Shown here: piece after piece, positions 40,337 to 47,982 of the stretch | How the letters are laid out: the number at the start of each line of letters is the position of its first letter | Position numbering within the stretch: position 1 is the first letter of the stretch | Notes under the pieces: model-generated | Databases searched by the model: none | What the model saw: only the letters and a program-made list of their open reading frames with translations | Told to the model about the DNA's origin: nothing | Source: Actinoplanes auranticolor | GTDB taxonomy: Bacteria > Actinomycetota > Actinomycetes > Mycobacteriales > Micromonosporaceae | Assembly: GCF_018332655.1 (NCBI RefSeq) | Contig: NZ_BOQL01000049.1 | Span: 1-64,000, forward strand | Reading direction: 5' to 3' | Length of the DNA stretch: 64,000 nt | Program-made: the position numbers and the translations under genes

Positions 40337-40717
40337 ATGACCACACACTGGACCCTCACGTCGGACGCGGCGGATCCGCAGCGGCTGGCCCGTTTCTGGG
40401 CCGCGGCGCTCGGCTACGTCGACGAGCCGGGCTACGACTTCGCCGACGGCGCGTCGCTGATCGACCCCGAGGGCAGGCTGCCGGCGATCAGCTTCCTGCG
40501 GGTGCCGGAGGGCAAGACCGCCAAGAACCGCCTGCACCTCGATATCCGGGTCGCCGCGGGGCAGGCGATGGATCCAGCGGTACGCGAGCAGCGGATCCGC
40601 GCGAAGGTGGCCGAGCTCGTCGCCGCCGGGGCGACCGCCGTCCGCGAGGAGTCGTACGGTGTGCTGGATCACGTGGTCATGCAGGATCCGGAGGGCAACG
40701 AGTTCTGCGTCGCCTGA
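40337..40717 (+). CDS. VOC-fold protein (glyoxalase-like)
   Basis: A 126-residue VOC protein. It starts MTTHWTLTSDAADPQRLARF, with FWAAALGYVDEPGYDFADGA, and closes VLDHVVMQDPEGNEFCVA, the DPEGNEFC motif common in actinobacterial glyoxalase-like_dom members. The ATG at 40337 follows GATGAGGGC. It may have lost its original regulator, since a broken MmyB gene lies immediately upstream. No substrate is known. Confidence 0.82.
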   Translation: MTTHWTLTSDAADPQRLARFWAAALGYVDEPGYDFADGASLIDPEGRLPAISFLRVPEGKTAKNRLHLDIRVAAGQAMDPAVREQRIRAKVAELVAAGATAVREESYGVLDHVVMQDPEGNEFCVA

Positions 40718-40733
40718 GTAGGCTCGCCGGTGG

Positions 40734-41144
40734 ATGAGCGAGCTGCCGTACCTCGACGAGCACACCGTCGTCATCGCCGCGCCCCGCGATGCCGTGTGGG
40801 TGGCCCTGTGCCGCTATGCCGACGCGTCGATCGGCGTTTCCGCAGGTCATCCGCTCGCCAAGCTGCTCGGCACGGATCCGGCGCCCGGCTTCGCGGTGAC
40901 CGCGTCCCGCCCGGGACAGCATCTGGGCCTGGGCGGGCGCCACCGGTTCTCGCGCTACCTGCTGACCTTCGACCTCACCGAGCTGCCGGACGGGCGCACG
41001 CGGGTGAGTGCCCGCTCGTACGGGGAGTTCCCGGGTCTGCCGGGCCTGATCTACCGCACGCTGGTCGTCGGCAGCCGGGGTCACGTGCTCGCGGTCCGGC
41101 ACATGCTGCGAGGCATCCGCCGGCAGAGCCTCAGCCCAGCCTGA
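40734..41144 (+). CDS. SRPBCC/DUF2867-like small-molecule-binding protein
   Basis: A 136-residue protein with the START/SRPBCC pattern: TVVIAAPRDAVWVALCRYAD (first strand and helix), RHRFSRYLLTFDLTELPDGR (strand-turn) and RVSARSYGEFPGLPGLIYRT. A C-terminal helix GHVLAVRHMLRGIRRQ follows. Such proteins bind hydrophobic ligands; the partner is unknown. The ATG at 40734 lies 16 bases after the VOC stop. Confidence 0.65.
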   Translation: MSELPYLDEHTVVIAAPRDAVWVALCRYADASIGVSAGHPLAKLLGTDPAPGFAVTASRPGQHLGLGGRHRFSRYLLTFDLTELPDGRTRVSARSYGEFPGLPGLIYRTLVVGSRGHVLAVRHMLRGIRRQSLSPA

Positions 41145-41227
41145 CATCCATGGGCGGGCCGTAACGGTGCTGACGTCGGGATCTTGTGGTGCGGGCATTT
41201 GTCGACGGCGGAACCTACGATCTTCCG

Positions 41228-42805
41228 GTGACGACCGCCACGGCAGCTGAGGCTGCGCCCACCCCGGACGCCCCCGCGGGGACCGGGTCCGCGGGCCGCC
41301 GTGGTGTGCCGGAGCTCGTGCGGCGCCGGCTGGCCACGGTCGAGAACGGGCTCGATCCGTACTCGTGGCTGGTCACCGCGGTGATCACCGCGCTGGCCGC
41401 AGTCCTGCGCCTGACCGGGATCAGCAGCCCGCGGGGGTTGATCTTCGACGAGAAGTACTACCCGACCGACGCCTGGGACATGCTGCAGCGCGGCGTCGAG
41501 TGGAACACCGAGACCGGCGAGCCTGCGTTCGTGGTGCATCCGCCGCTGGGCAAGTGGCTGATCGCGGTGGGCGAGCTGGCGTTCGGCAACAACGAGCTGG
41601 GCTGGCGCTTCCCGGCCGCGGTCGCCGGCACGCTGATGGTGCTGATCCTGATCCGGGTCGCGTACCGGATGTTCCGCTCGGTCCTGCTGGCCGGAACGGC
41701 CGGCCTGCTCATGACGCTGGACGGTTTCCAGCTGGTCCTGTCGCGCACCTCGCTGCTGGACATCTTCCTCGGGCTGTTCATCCTGGCGACGTTCGCGGCG
41801 CTGCTGCTCGACCGCGATCACTACCGTCGGCGCCTGCTGCGCGCGCTGGAGGACAGCCCTGACCCGGGCAGCACGCCGAAGGTACCGCGCATCGTGCCGT
41901 GGTGGCTGCTCGTCGCCGGCGTGCTGTTCGGCCTGGCCTGCGGGGTGAAGTGGAGTGCGTTGTTCTTCCTGCCGTTCCTCGGTGGGCTCGCCCTGGTCTG
42001 GCGGGTGCAGGCCCGCCGGTCCGCCGGCGTCCGCCGCCCGGTCGTCGCCGGCATCGTGGGCGATGTGGGCTGGGGTCTGCTCAGTTTCGTGCTGACGGGC
42101 ATCTTCTATCTGGCCTCGTGGACCGGCTGGTTCGTCACCGACAGCGGTTACTTCCGGCACTACCGGCAGGCCAACGGGATGGACGAGCCGCCGATCCTCG
42201 GCCCGCTGCTCAACCTGCTGCACTACCACTCGGTGGCGTACAACTTCCACAGCGGACTGACCGACCGGCATCCCAACCAGTCCTGGCCCTGGCAGTGGCT
42301 GCTGCTGGGGCGCCCGGTGCCGTTCTACTGGAACGGGACCGGCACCTGCGGCGCCGGCAAATGCGCCCGCGAAGTGCTGCTGCTCGGCACGCCGATCCTG
42401 TGGTGGTCGTTCCTGCCCGCGCTGGGCGCGCTGGTCTGGTTCGGCATCGCCCGGCGTGACTGGCGGGCGTACGCGATCGGTACGGGCGTCGTGGCCGGCC
42501 TGCTCCCGTGGTTCTTCTACGCCGTCAAGGACGGCCGGACCATGTTCGCCTTCTACGCGCTGCCCGCCCTGCCGTTCCTCATCCTGGCCGTGGTGTACGT
42601 GCTGGGCGCGATCATGACGCCACCGCAGGGCACGGCCGCCGGGCCGGCCCGCACGGACCGGCAGCTCGTCGGCACGGTGGTCGCGGGCGTCTACGTGCTG
42701 GCGGTCGCCCTCTGTTTCGCCTACTTCTTCCCGGTCTTCGTGGGCCAGCTGCTGACCCACGAGGGTTGGTCCCAGCGCATGTGGCTGGGCAACCGCTGGG
42801 TCTAG
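41228..42805 (+). CDS. Dolichyl-phosphate-mannose protein O-mannosyltransferase (PMT family)
   Basis: A 525-residue GT39 membrane enzyme that transfers mannose from polyprenyl phosphate to Ser/Thr of secreted proteins during Sec export. It begins with a cytosolic tail, then a first helix and the catalytic loop ISSPRGLIFDEKYYPTDAWD (acidic pair) with PAFVVHPPLGKWLIAVGEL. About ten further helices, including LLGRPVPFYWNG and the C-terminal FFYAVKDGRTMFAFYALPAL, match mycobacterial Pmt. The GTG at 41228 (VTTATAAEAAP) is preferred to the GTG at 41186, but no strong ribosome binding site marks either. The secreted Ser/Thr-rich proteins of this window could be substrates. Confidence 0.87.
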   Translation: MTTATAAEAAPTPDAPAGTGSAGRRGVPELVRRRLATVENGLDPYSWLVTAVITALAAVLRLTGISSPRGLIFDEKYYPTDAWDMLQRGVEWNTETGEPAFVVHPPLGKWLIAVGELAFGNNELGWRFPAAVAGTLMVLILIRVAYRMFRSVLLAGTAGLLMTLDGFQLVLSRTSLLDIFLGLFILATFAALLLDRDHYRRRLLRALEDSPDPGSTPKVPRIVPWWLLVAGVLFGLACGVKWSALFFLPFLGGLALVWRVQARRSAGVRRPVVAGIVGDVGWGLLSFVLTGIFYLASWTGWFVTDSGYFRHYRQANGMDEPPILGPLLNLLHYHSVAYNFHSGLTDRHPNQSWPWQWLLLGRPVPFYWNGTGTCGAGKCAREVLLLGTPILWWSFLPALGALVWFGIARRDWRAYAIGTGVVAGLLPWFFYAVKDGRTMFAFYALPALPFLILAVVYVLGAIMTPPQGTAAGPARTDRQLVGTVVAGVYVLAVALCFAYFFPVFVGQLLTHEGWSQRMWLGNRWV

Positions 42806-43044
42806 TTCCCCAATTTCCGCCTTTTTCATCCCGGGCAATTGTCCGCTCGCCATCCTCGGTCGGCCGTTCGGTGGTATCACGCGCCCGGACGGAGGTGGGA
42901 ATCGACCGTACGGCGCCACCGGCGGGCATTGATGATCAATTTATCAGCGGTTACGGTAACGCCAATGAATACATGAGACGGTCGCGTTTTTCTTCGGTGC
43001 GCCGTTCTCAGCTGCTGATCATTGATCGCCGGGAAAGGCCTTCC
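42806..43044 (+). promoter_or_regulatory. Upstream region of the radical copper oxidase with two palindromes
   Basis: ATTGAT-G-ATCAAT at 42928-42940 and GTTAC-G-GTAAC at 42950-42960 are perfect palindromes. A weak promoter TTGATG (42929) and TACGGT (42952-42957), 17 bases apart, overlaps both. This is a low-GC patch compared with its surroundings. Confidence 0.45.
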
Positions 43045-45144
43045 ATGCGTACGCGTCGCAGACTGTTCTGGTCCTCATTGTTGTCGGCGGTATTAATCTT
43101 CGGCGGCTCCGCCACGGCCACCGGCTCATCCGCCCGCCCCGCAGCCGAGCCCCACGCCCACGCCCATACCCACGCGCACGCCCACCTGGACGACGACGCC
43201 GCGCACCTGGCCGAGGATCTCGTCGGCACACCGATGCGGGTCATCGAGCAGAAGACCGCGGAGCAGGCCCGGCAGGTCGAGCGCCGCACGGGGTTACGCC
43301 CCGGCACGGCCCGTTCCACCAGGGCCGCAGCCGCGGATCCAGGGCTGGCGGGATCGTGGAGCCCGGTCATCGCCACGCCGGTGGTCCCGGTCTTCGAGGC
43401 GGTGCTGCCCAACGGCAAGGTGCTGATCTGGGACTCCGTCGGTGACAATGCCGCCGAGTCGTATCCGCAGCACAGCTTCACCCGCGCGATGGTCTTCAAC
43501 CCCGCCGACAACACCCACAAACGCGTCGACCTGCAGGGCACCAACATCTTCTGTGCCGGTTTCGCGCATCTGGCCGACGGCAACATCCTGATCGCCGGCG
43601 GAAACGCCAACGCGCAGCTCGCCGGAACGGTCCGTACCTATGTGTTCAACTGGCAGACCGAGACCTGGACCCGCGGCAAGGACATGGCCGCGGCCCGCTG
43701 GTATCCCTCGGTGGCCCGGATGGCCAACGGCGAGGAGGTCATTGTCGGCGGTGGCCCGACAACGGCCGAGGTTTACCAGGCGAACGGCGCGATCCGCCCG
43801 CTCACCGGCTTCACGAAATACGGTGCCCGCCTGTATCCGTTCCTGGAATCGCGGCCGGACACCCAACTCGGACTGATCGGCCCGTACGCCACCGGATACA
43901 CCGTCAACACCCCGGGAAACGGCGTGATCACGGGGACCGGCACGCGCGACACGATGAACCGGGACTACGGCAGTTTCGCCACCTACGACGTCGGCAAGTC
44001 GATCGTGGTCGGCGGCGGCAACATCACCGAGGGCGGCGTCGCGAAGGTCCCCACCAAGACCGCCGTCGTCATGAACAGCACCACCGGCCTGGTCCCGACG
44101 GTCGCGGCGACCGGATCGATGGCCTCCGGGCGCCGGCAGCACAACGCCACCGTGCTCGCCGACGGCTCGGTGCTGGCGACCGGCGGCATGACCAGCGCGG
44201 CGAAATCGGGCCTGGTCGACCTGACCCACGCCGCGACGGCAGCCGAACGCTGGGACCCGGCGACGGGTCAGTGGACGGTGCTGGCGAGCGCGAGCCGCAT
44301 CCGGCAGTACCACTCGACGGCGGTGCTGCTGCCGGACGGCCGGGTCATGACCGGGGGCGGCGGCATCTGCGGCGTCTGCATGAACGTCGGATACCTGGAG
44401 AAGAACCTCGAATACTTCAGTCCGCCGTACCTCTACAAGAAGGACGGCACCGGTGAGCCCGCCACCCGGCCCACCATCTCGGCCGCGCCGGCCAGCATCG
44501 GCATCAACACGACCTTCTCGGTCTCGGTCGGCGAGGCGGCCGGCATCAGCAAGGTGGCGCTGGTCGCCCTCGGCGACGTGACCCACGGCGTGGACCAGGG
44601 TCAGCGGTACGTCCCGCTGAAGTTCACGGCCGCCGACACGACACTGACGGTCACCGGCCCACCCACCGGCGGCGTGGCGCCCCCGGGTCACTACATGCTG
44701 TTCGTCATCGACGCGGCCGGCGTCCCGTCGATCGCGAAGATGGTGCAGGTCGCCAAGGGACCGAACCCGCTGATGAGCGGGGTCAAGACCGGCACGATGT
44801 GCATCGACGTCCCGTCGTCGGCCATCGCGATCCGGACCTATCTGCAGGCGTACACGTGCAACAACACCAAGGCCCAGGCCATGACGCGCCTGCCCAACGA
44901 CAACTCCCTGCGCGTCCTGGGCAACTGCGTCGACGTGCCGTCGTCGACGTTCGTCACAGGCCAGAAAATCTGGGCCTTCAAGTGCAACAACACGACGGCG
45001 CAGAAATGGCAGTTCGGAACGGACGGGACGGTACGGCCGCTCGGAAACACCGCCCTGTGCCTGGCCGCGGCCTCAGCGACCAACAAGGCGGCCATCCAGA
45101 TCGCCACCTGCAACGGCAACGCACTGCAGAAATGGACGTGGTGA
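43045..45144 (+). CDS. Secreted galactose-oxidase-like radical copper oxidase with ricin-type lectin tail
   Basis: A 699-residue secreted oxidase. A signal peptide covers about 1-25, followed by an unusual alternating His tract (HAHAHTHAHAH, 37-47). The Kelch-type seven-blade domain carries all residues of the copper-radical site: Cys170 in NIFCAGF and Tyr220 in ARWYPS (thioether pair), Tyr422-His423 in RQYHSTAVLLPDGR and His514 in DVTHGVDQGQR. A DUF1929-like domain follows (PPGHYMLFVIDAAG). The last 125 residues are a ricin-type lectin repeat (TMCIDVP, NCVDVPSS, LQKWTW). It likely oxidises a sugar or alcohol to aldehyde and peroxide, as GlxA does in Streptomyces. The ATG at 43045 follows GGGAAAGG. 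Confidence 0.9.
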   Translation: MRTRRRLFWSSLLSAVLIFGGSATATGSSARPAAEPHAHAHTHAHAHLDDDAAHLAEDLVGTPMRVIEQKTAEQARQVERRTGLRPGTARSTRAAAADPGLAGSWSPVIATPVVPVFEAVLPNGKVLIWDSVGDNAAESYPQHSFTRAMVFNPADNTHKRVDLQGTNIFCAGFAHLADGNILIAGGNANAQLAGTVRTYVFNWQTETWTRGKDMAAARWYPSVARMANGEEVIVGGGPTTAEVYQANGAIRPLTGFTKYGARLYPFLESRPDTQLGLIGPYATGYTVNTPGNGVITGTGTRDTMNRDYGSFATYDVGKSIVVGGGNITEGGVAKVPTKTAVVMNSTTGLVPTVAATGSMASGRRQHNATVLADGSVLATGGMTSAAKSGLVDLTHAATAAERWDPATGQWTVLASASRIRQYHSTAVLLPDGRVMTGGGGICGVCMNVGYLEKNLEYFSPPYLYKKDGTGEPATRPTISAAPASIGINTTFSVSVGEAAGISKVALVALGDVTHGVDQGQRYVPLKFTAADTTLTVTGPPTGGVAPPGHYMLFVIDAAGVPSIAKMVQVAKGPNPLMSGVKTGTMCIDVPSSAIAIRTYLQAYTCNNTKAQAMTRLPNDNSLRVLGNCVDVPSSTFVTGQKIWAFKCNNTTAQKWQFGTDGTVRPLGNTALCLAAASATNKAAIQIATCNGNALQKWTW

Positions 45145-45155
45145 CGGAGCATTGA

Positions 45156-45189
45156 GGACACCGGGCGGGCTTGTGTCCGCCCGGTGTCC
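45156..45189 (+). terminator. Terminator of the radical copper oxidase gene
   Basis: A perfect 13-bp stem (GGACACCGGGCGG and its complement) with an 8-base loop lies just after the stop codon. Confidence 0.8.
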
Positions 45190-45211
45190 CACCGCTGCGG
45201 AAAGGTCCTCG

Positions 45212-45862
45212 ATGCGTCTCCACCCCGGCGAGCCCGAAGCCACGGGCTGGCACGTGAGGCCCGTGCTCGACGTGGTCCGGCAGCTGCGCGACGCAGTACC
45301 GGACGTCACCGGACGCCCGAGGGTGATCGGCATCGACGGCCGGGGCGGCGCCGGCAAGTCGACTCTGGCCGAGCGGCTCTCGAAGACGGTGCCGAACTCC
45401 GCCGTCGTGCACACCGACGATGTGGCGTGGAACCACGCCTATTTTGACTGGGGCGGGGTGCTTGCGGAAAACATCCTGCAGCCGTTGCACCGCGGGGAGG
45501 CGGTGGACTTCCGCCCGAAGGCGTGGATCGCCCACGACCGGCCCGGGTCGATCACCATCCCGGCGGGCAATGAGTTCATCTGGGTCGAGGGCACGGGCGT
45601 CATCCGCGAGGAATTGACGCCGTGGCTGGACGCGTCGGTGTGGATGCAGGGCGATCTGGATGAGCAGGAGCGGCTGCTGGCGTCCCGGGACGGTGAATCC
45701 CCTGAGCAGCTGGAGCATGTGGCGAATTGGCTGCGGGAGGAATTGCCGTTCATGCTGCGGGAGAAGCCGTGGGCCCGAGCCACGCTGATCGTCGCCGGCC
45801 CCGCAGCAATGAACCACGACGAGGACACCGAACTGGTCGTAGCGTCGCCGATCAGGCTTTGA
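45212..45862 (+). CDS. Uridine-kinase-like P-loop NTPase
   Basis: A 216-residue P-loop kinase with Walker A GIDGRGGAGKSTLAERLS and AVVHTDDVAWNHAYFDWGG, the substrate loop of the uridine kinase/phosphoribulokinase family, and FIWVEGTGVIREELTPWLD as Walker B. A lid GDLDEQERLLASRDG follows. The phosphate acceptor is unknown. It is a single cytosolic enzyme preceded by the oxidase terminator, so it has its own promoter. Confidence 0.82.
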   Translation: MRLHPGEPEATGWHVRPVLDVVRQLRDAVPDVTGRPRVIGIDGRGGAGKSTLAERLSKTVPNSAVVHTDDVAWNHAYFDWGGVLAENILQPLHRGEAVDFRPKAWIAHDRPGSITIPAGNEFIWVEGTGVIREELTPWLDASVWMQGDLDEQERLLASRDGESPEQLEHVANWLREELPFMLREKPWARATLIVAGPAAMNHDEDTELVVASPIRL

Positions 45863-46030
45863 GCTGTTTCCCGCCACGAGACTGGCCCCCGGAGCCACCC
45901 GGATCAACCGCCGCGCCAGCGGCCATCGACATAGCCCGGGAGCCTGGCCCGACTCGAACGTGGCAGCCATCCTTGAGTTCAGTGACGCGCGGTTACCCGG
46001 CATCCCACGACGCCTCGCGGTGACGAAAGA

Positions 46031-46567
46031 TCAGTGCCCGAACGCTGCCACGATGAGGGAGAAGATAGCCCCGGCGAGTAGTACGGCGCCCGTGGCCGCG
46101 CCGACGACGGCGCTCGGGGTGATCGATCGGGACCGGGCCACCGGGACGGAGACCACAGCGGCCAACGTGACCAGCGCGGCCACGACGTGGACCGCTGGGT
46201 ACCGGATCAGCGATGCGACCGGGAACAAGTGCACCCCGACCACGAATGCGATCCAGACCGGGATCAGTTCGCGGTGACGCCGTACCGCGAACGCCGCGGC
46301 TCCGAGCGCGGCAGCCCCGAACTCGATGCCCACGACGATGCCGAACGCGCGGCTGGTGTCGTCGTCGAACGCGGTCCCGTCGTGCCAATACCGCCACGCC
46401 AGCAGCGCGCCCGCCATCAACGCCAGGAAGGAGACCACCGTCCCGGCGATGAGCGGCCTGCGCCAAGTGGGCGGGGGAGCCTCCTGAGCCCAGCCGAACC
46501 AGCTGGGCGCGAAGAAGCCGAACACCGCTGCGGTCACCGCGGCGTCGCGAAGGTGATCGGCGAGCAT
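46031..46567 (-). CDS. Hypothetical membrane protein
   Basis: A 178-residue protein with about five to six hydrophobic helices (VVSFLALMAGALLAW, IVVGIEFGAAALGAAAFAV, LIPVWIAFVVGVHLFPVASL, HVVAALVTLAAVVSVPVA and VVGAATGAVLLAGAIFSLIV). No family is recognised. The ATG at 46567 follows GGGGGAAG and gives MLADHLRDAAVTAAVFG; the longer open frame is rejected. The 160 bases downstream to the kinase gene show nothing notable. Confidence 0.65.
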   Translation of the reverse strand: MLADHLRDAAVTAAVFGFFAPSWFGWAQEAPPPTWRRPLIAGTVVSFLALMAGALLAWRYWHDGTAFDDDTSRAFGIVVGIEFGAAALGAAAFAVRRHRELIPVWIAFVVGVHLFPVASLIRYPAVHVVAALVTLAAVVSVPVARSRSITPSAVVGAATGAVLLAGAIFSLIVAAFGH

Positions 46568-46769
46568 GTCGCTTCCCCCCAATGTCCGGCGTCCAACAAG
46601 GCGGGACCGTAACAGGAAACAGAGCCTTGCGCCGATTGACGAGACCTGGCACAGCCCGCTGGGACCGGCAGGCGCCTCGAGCAAGCAGCCGCGGGCCGGC
46701 CCACCCGATTGCTGCTGGCGCGCGCGGTCGCTCATCGATCACGGCTATTGCCGTTGCTGCTGGTCAGAA

Positions 46770-46844
46770 TGGTGGGCGCGGCAGGTTTCGAACCTGCGAC
46801 CCCTCGCTTGTAAGGCGAGTGCTCTCCCGCTGAGCTACGCGCCC
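46770..46844 (-). tRNA. tRNA-Val (anticodon TAC)
   Basis: On the minus strand GGGCGCGTAGCTCAGCGG begins a full cloverleaf: acceptor GGGCGCG/CGCGCCC, anticodon stem CTCGC/GCGAG with loop CTTACAA (anticodon TAC), T-stem GCAGG/CCTGC with TTCGAAA. CCA is encoded. It is 72 bases plus CCA. Confidence 0.97.
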
Positions 46845-46902
46845 GGTTCCGTAGCAACCGGAGTGGTCATCCTACCCTTCCGGCCCCACCGGCCCGGAGG
46901 GG

Positions 46903-47367
46903 CTAGAAGATCGTTTCCTTGAGCCTGTCCCGCCAGGTTTTCTGGTCCCGGCGTTCGCCCGGGGCCTGCTCGTCGGCGTAGCGGACCACGCGCTCCTTGT
47001 CGATGACGAAGGTGCCGCGGTTTGCCACGCCCCGCTGCTCGTTGAAGACGCCGTACGCCTGCGCCACCGCCCCGTGCGGCCAGAAGTCCGACAGCATCGG
47101 GAAGTTGTAGCCCTCGTTGTTCGCCCAGATCTTGTGGCTGTAGACCGAGTCCACGCTCACCGTCAGCACCTGGACGTACTCGTTTGCGTACTGCGGCAGG
47201 TTGTCGCGGATCTCGGCCAGCTCGCCCTGGCACGTGCCGGAGAACGCCAAGGGGTAGAACACCAGCAGGACCGCCTTGCGGCCGGTGAAGTCCGCGAGGG
47301 CGACCTCCTGGTTGTTCTGGTCCTTCAGCGTGAAGTCCGGCGCCTGCGTTCCCACCTCGATCGGCAT
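46903..47367 (-). CDS. ahpE: One-Cys peroxiredoxin AhpE
   Basis: A 154-residue thioredoxin-fold peroxidase that reduces hydroperoxides with mycothiol or mycoredoxin in actinobacteria. The peroxidatic Cys46 lies in FYPLAFSGTCQGEL, and the active-site Arg is in ANRGTFVID. The SDFWPHGAVAQAYGVFNEQ segment is nearly that of M. tuberculosis AhpE. It has no resolving Cys. The tRNA-Val gene lies just downstream, and DUF3052 follows upstream on the same strand, the same neighbours as in mycobacteria. Confidence 0.93.
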   Translation of the reverse strand: MPIEVGTQAPDFTLKDQNNQEVALADFTGRKAVLLVFYPLAFSGTCQGELAEIRDNLPQYANEYVQVLTVSVDSVYSHKIWANNEGYNFPMLSDFWPHGAVAQAYGVFNEQRGVANRGTFVIDKERVVRYADEQAPGERRDQKTWRDRLKETIF

Positions 47368-47443
47368 GGGATCACGATAGCCGGGCGTACGTCGGATGGC
47401 CGGTCGCCCGTCGGTGGGGCGCCGGCCGGCGGAAGAGTCGTGG

Positions 47444-47875
47444 CTACTTCTTCTTCGCGCCTCGCGGGGACACCAGCCGGGCTGCCGTCCAGTCCTTGCC
47501 CGCGTTCACCGTCGAGGTCTGCTGGAGGCCGGCAGTCTGCGCGGACTCGCTCACTTCACTCGGCTCGACGTGGCCGTCGCGGCCGGCCTTCGGGGTCAGC
47601 AGCCACACCACTCCGGTGTCGGCGAGCGGCCCCAAAGCATTGGTGAGCAGGTCGAACAGGTCACCGTCGCCGTCTCGGTACCAGAGCAGTACCGCGTCGA
47701 CCACCTCGTCGGTGTCCTCGTCTTCCAACTCCCCACAACGTTCGGCCAGGGCGTCACGGAGGTCTTCGTCGACATCGTCGTCGTAGCCCATCTCCATGAC
47801 GACCGAGTCCGGTTCGATCCCGAACCGGTCCGCCGGGCTACGTACGCCGTCGGCCTGACCAGCGGTCGCGCTCAC
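47444..47875 (-). CDS. DUF3052 protein
   Basis: A 143-residue actinobacterial protein of the DUF3052 family, conserved next to ahpE and aceE. It has a very acidic middle (MGYDDDVDEDLRDALAERCG, ELEDEDTDEVVDAVLLWYRD) and a Lys-rich C-terminus (RLVSPRGAKKK), with TGVVWLLTPKAGRDGHVEPS as the core strand. The function is unknown. The GTG at 47875 follows GGAGGC. Confidence 0.85.
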   Translation of the reverse strand: MSATAGQADGVRSPADRFGIEPDSVVMEMGYDDDVDEDLRDALAERCGELEDEDTDEVVDAVLLWYRDGDGDLFDLLTNALGPLADTGVVWLLTPKAGRDGHVEPSEVSESAQTAGLQQTSTVNAGKDWTAARLVSPRGAKKK

Positions 47876-47982
47876 TGTCGAATGCCTCCTTGTTCCGTGG
47901 TCGGGACCGATGCCGGTCCCGGTCTGGGTAGTCCACACAGTTGTGGCTCTGCGCGCAAGTGGCGCACCGAGTGTGTGGCAAT

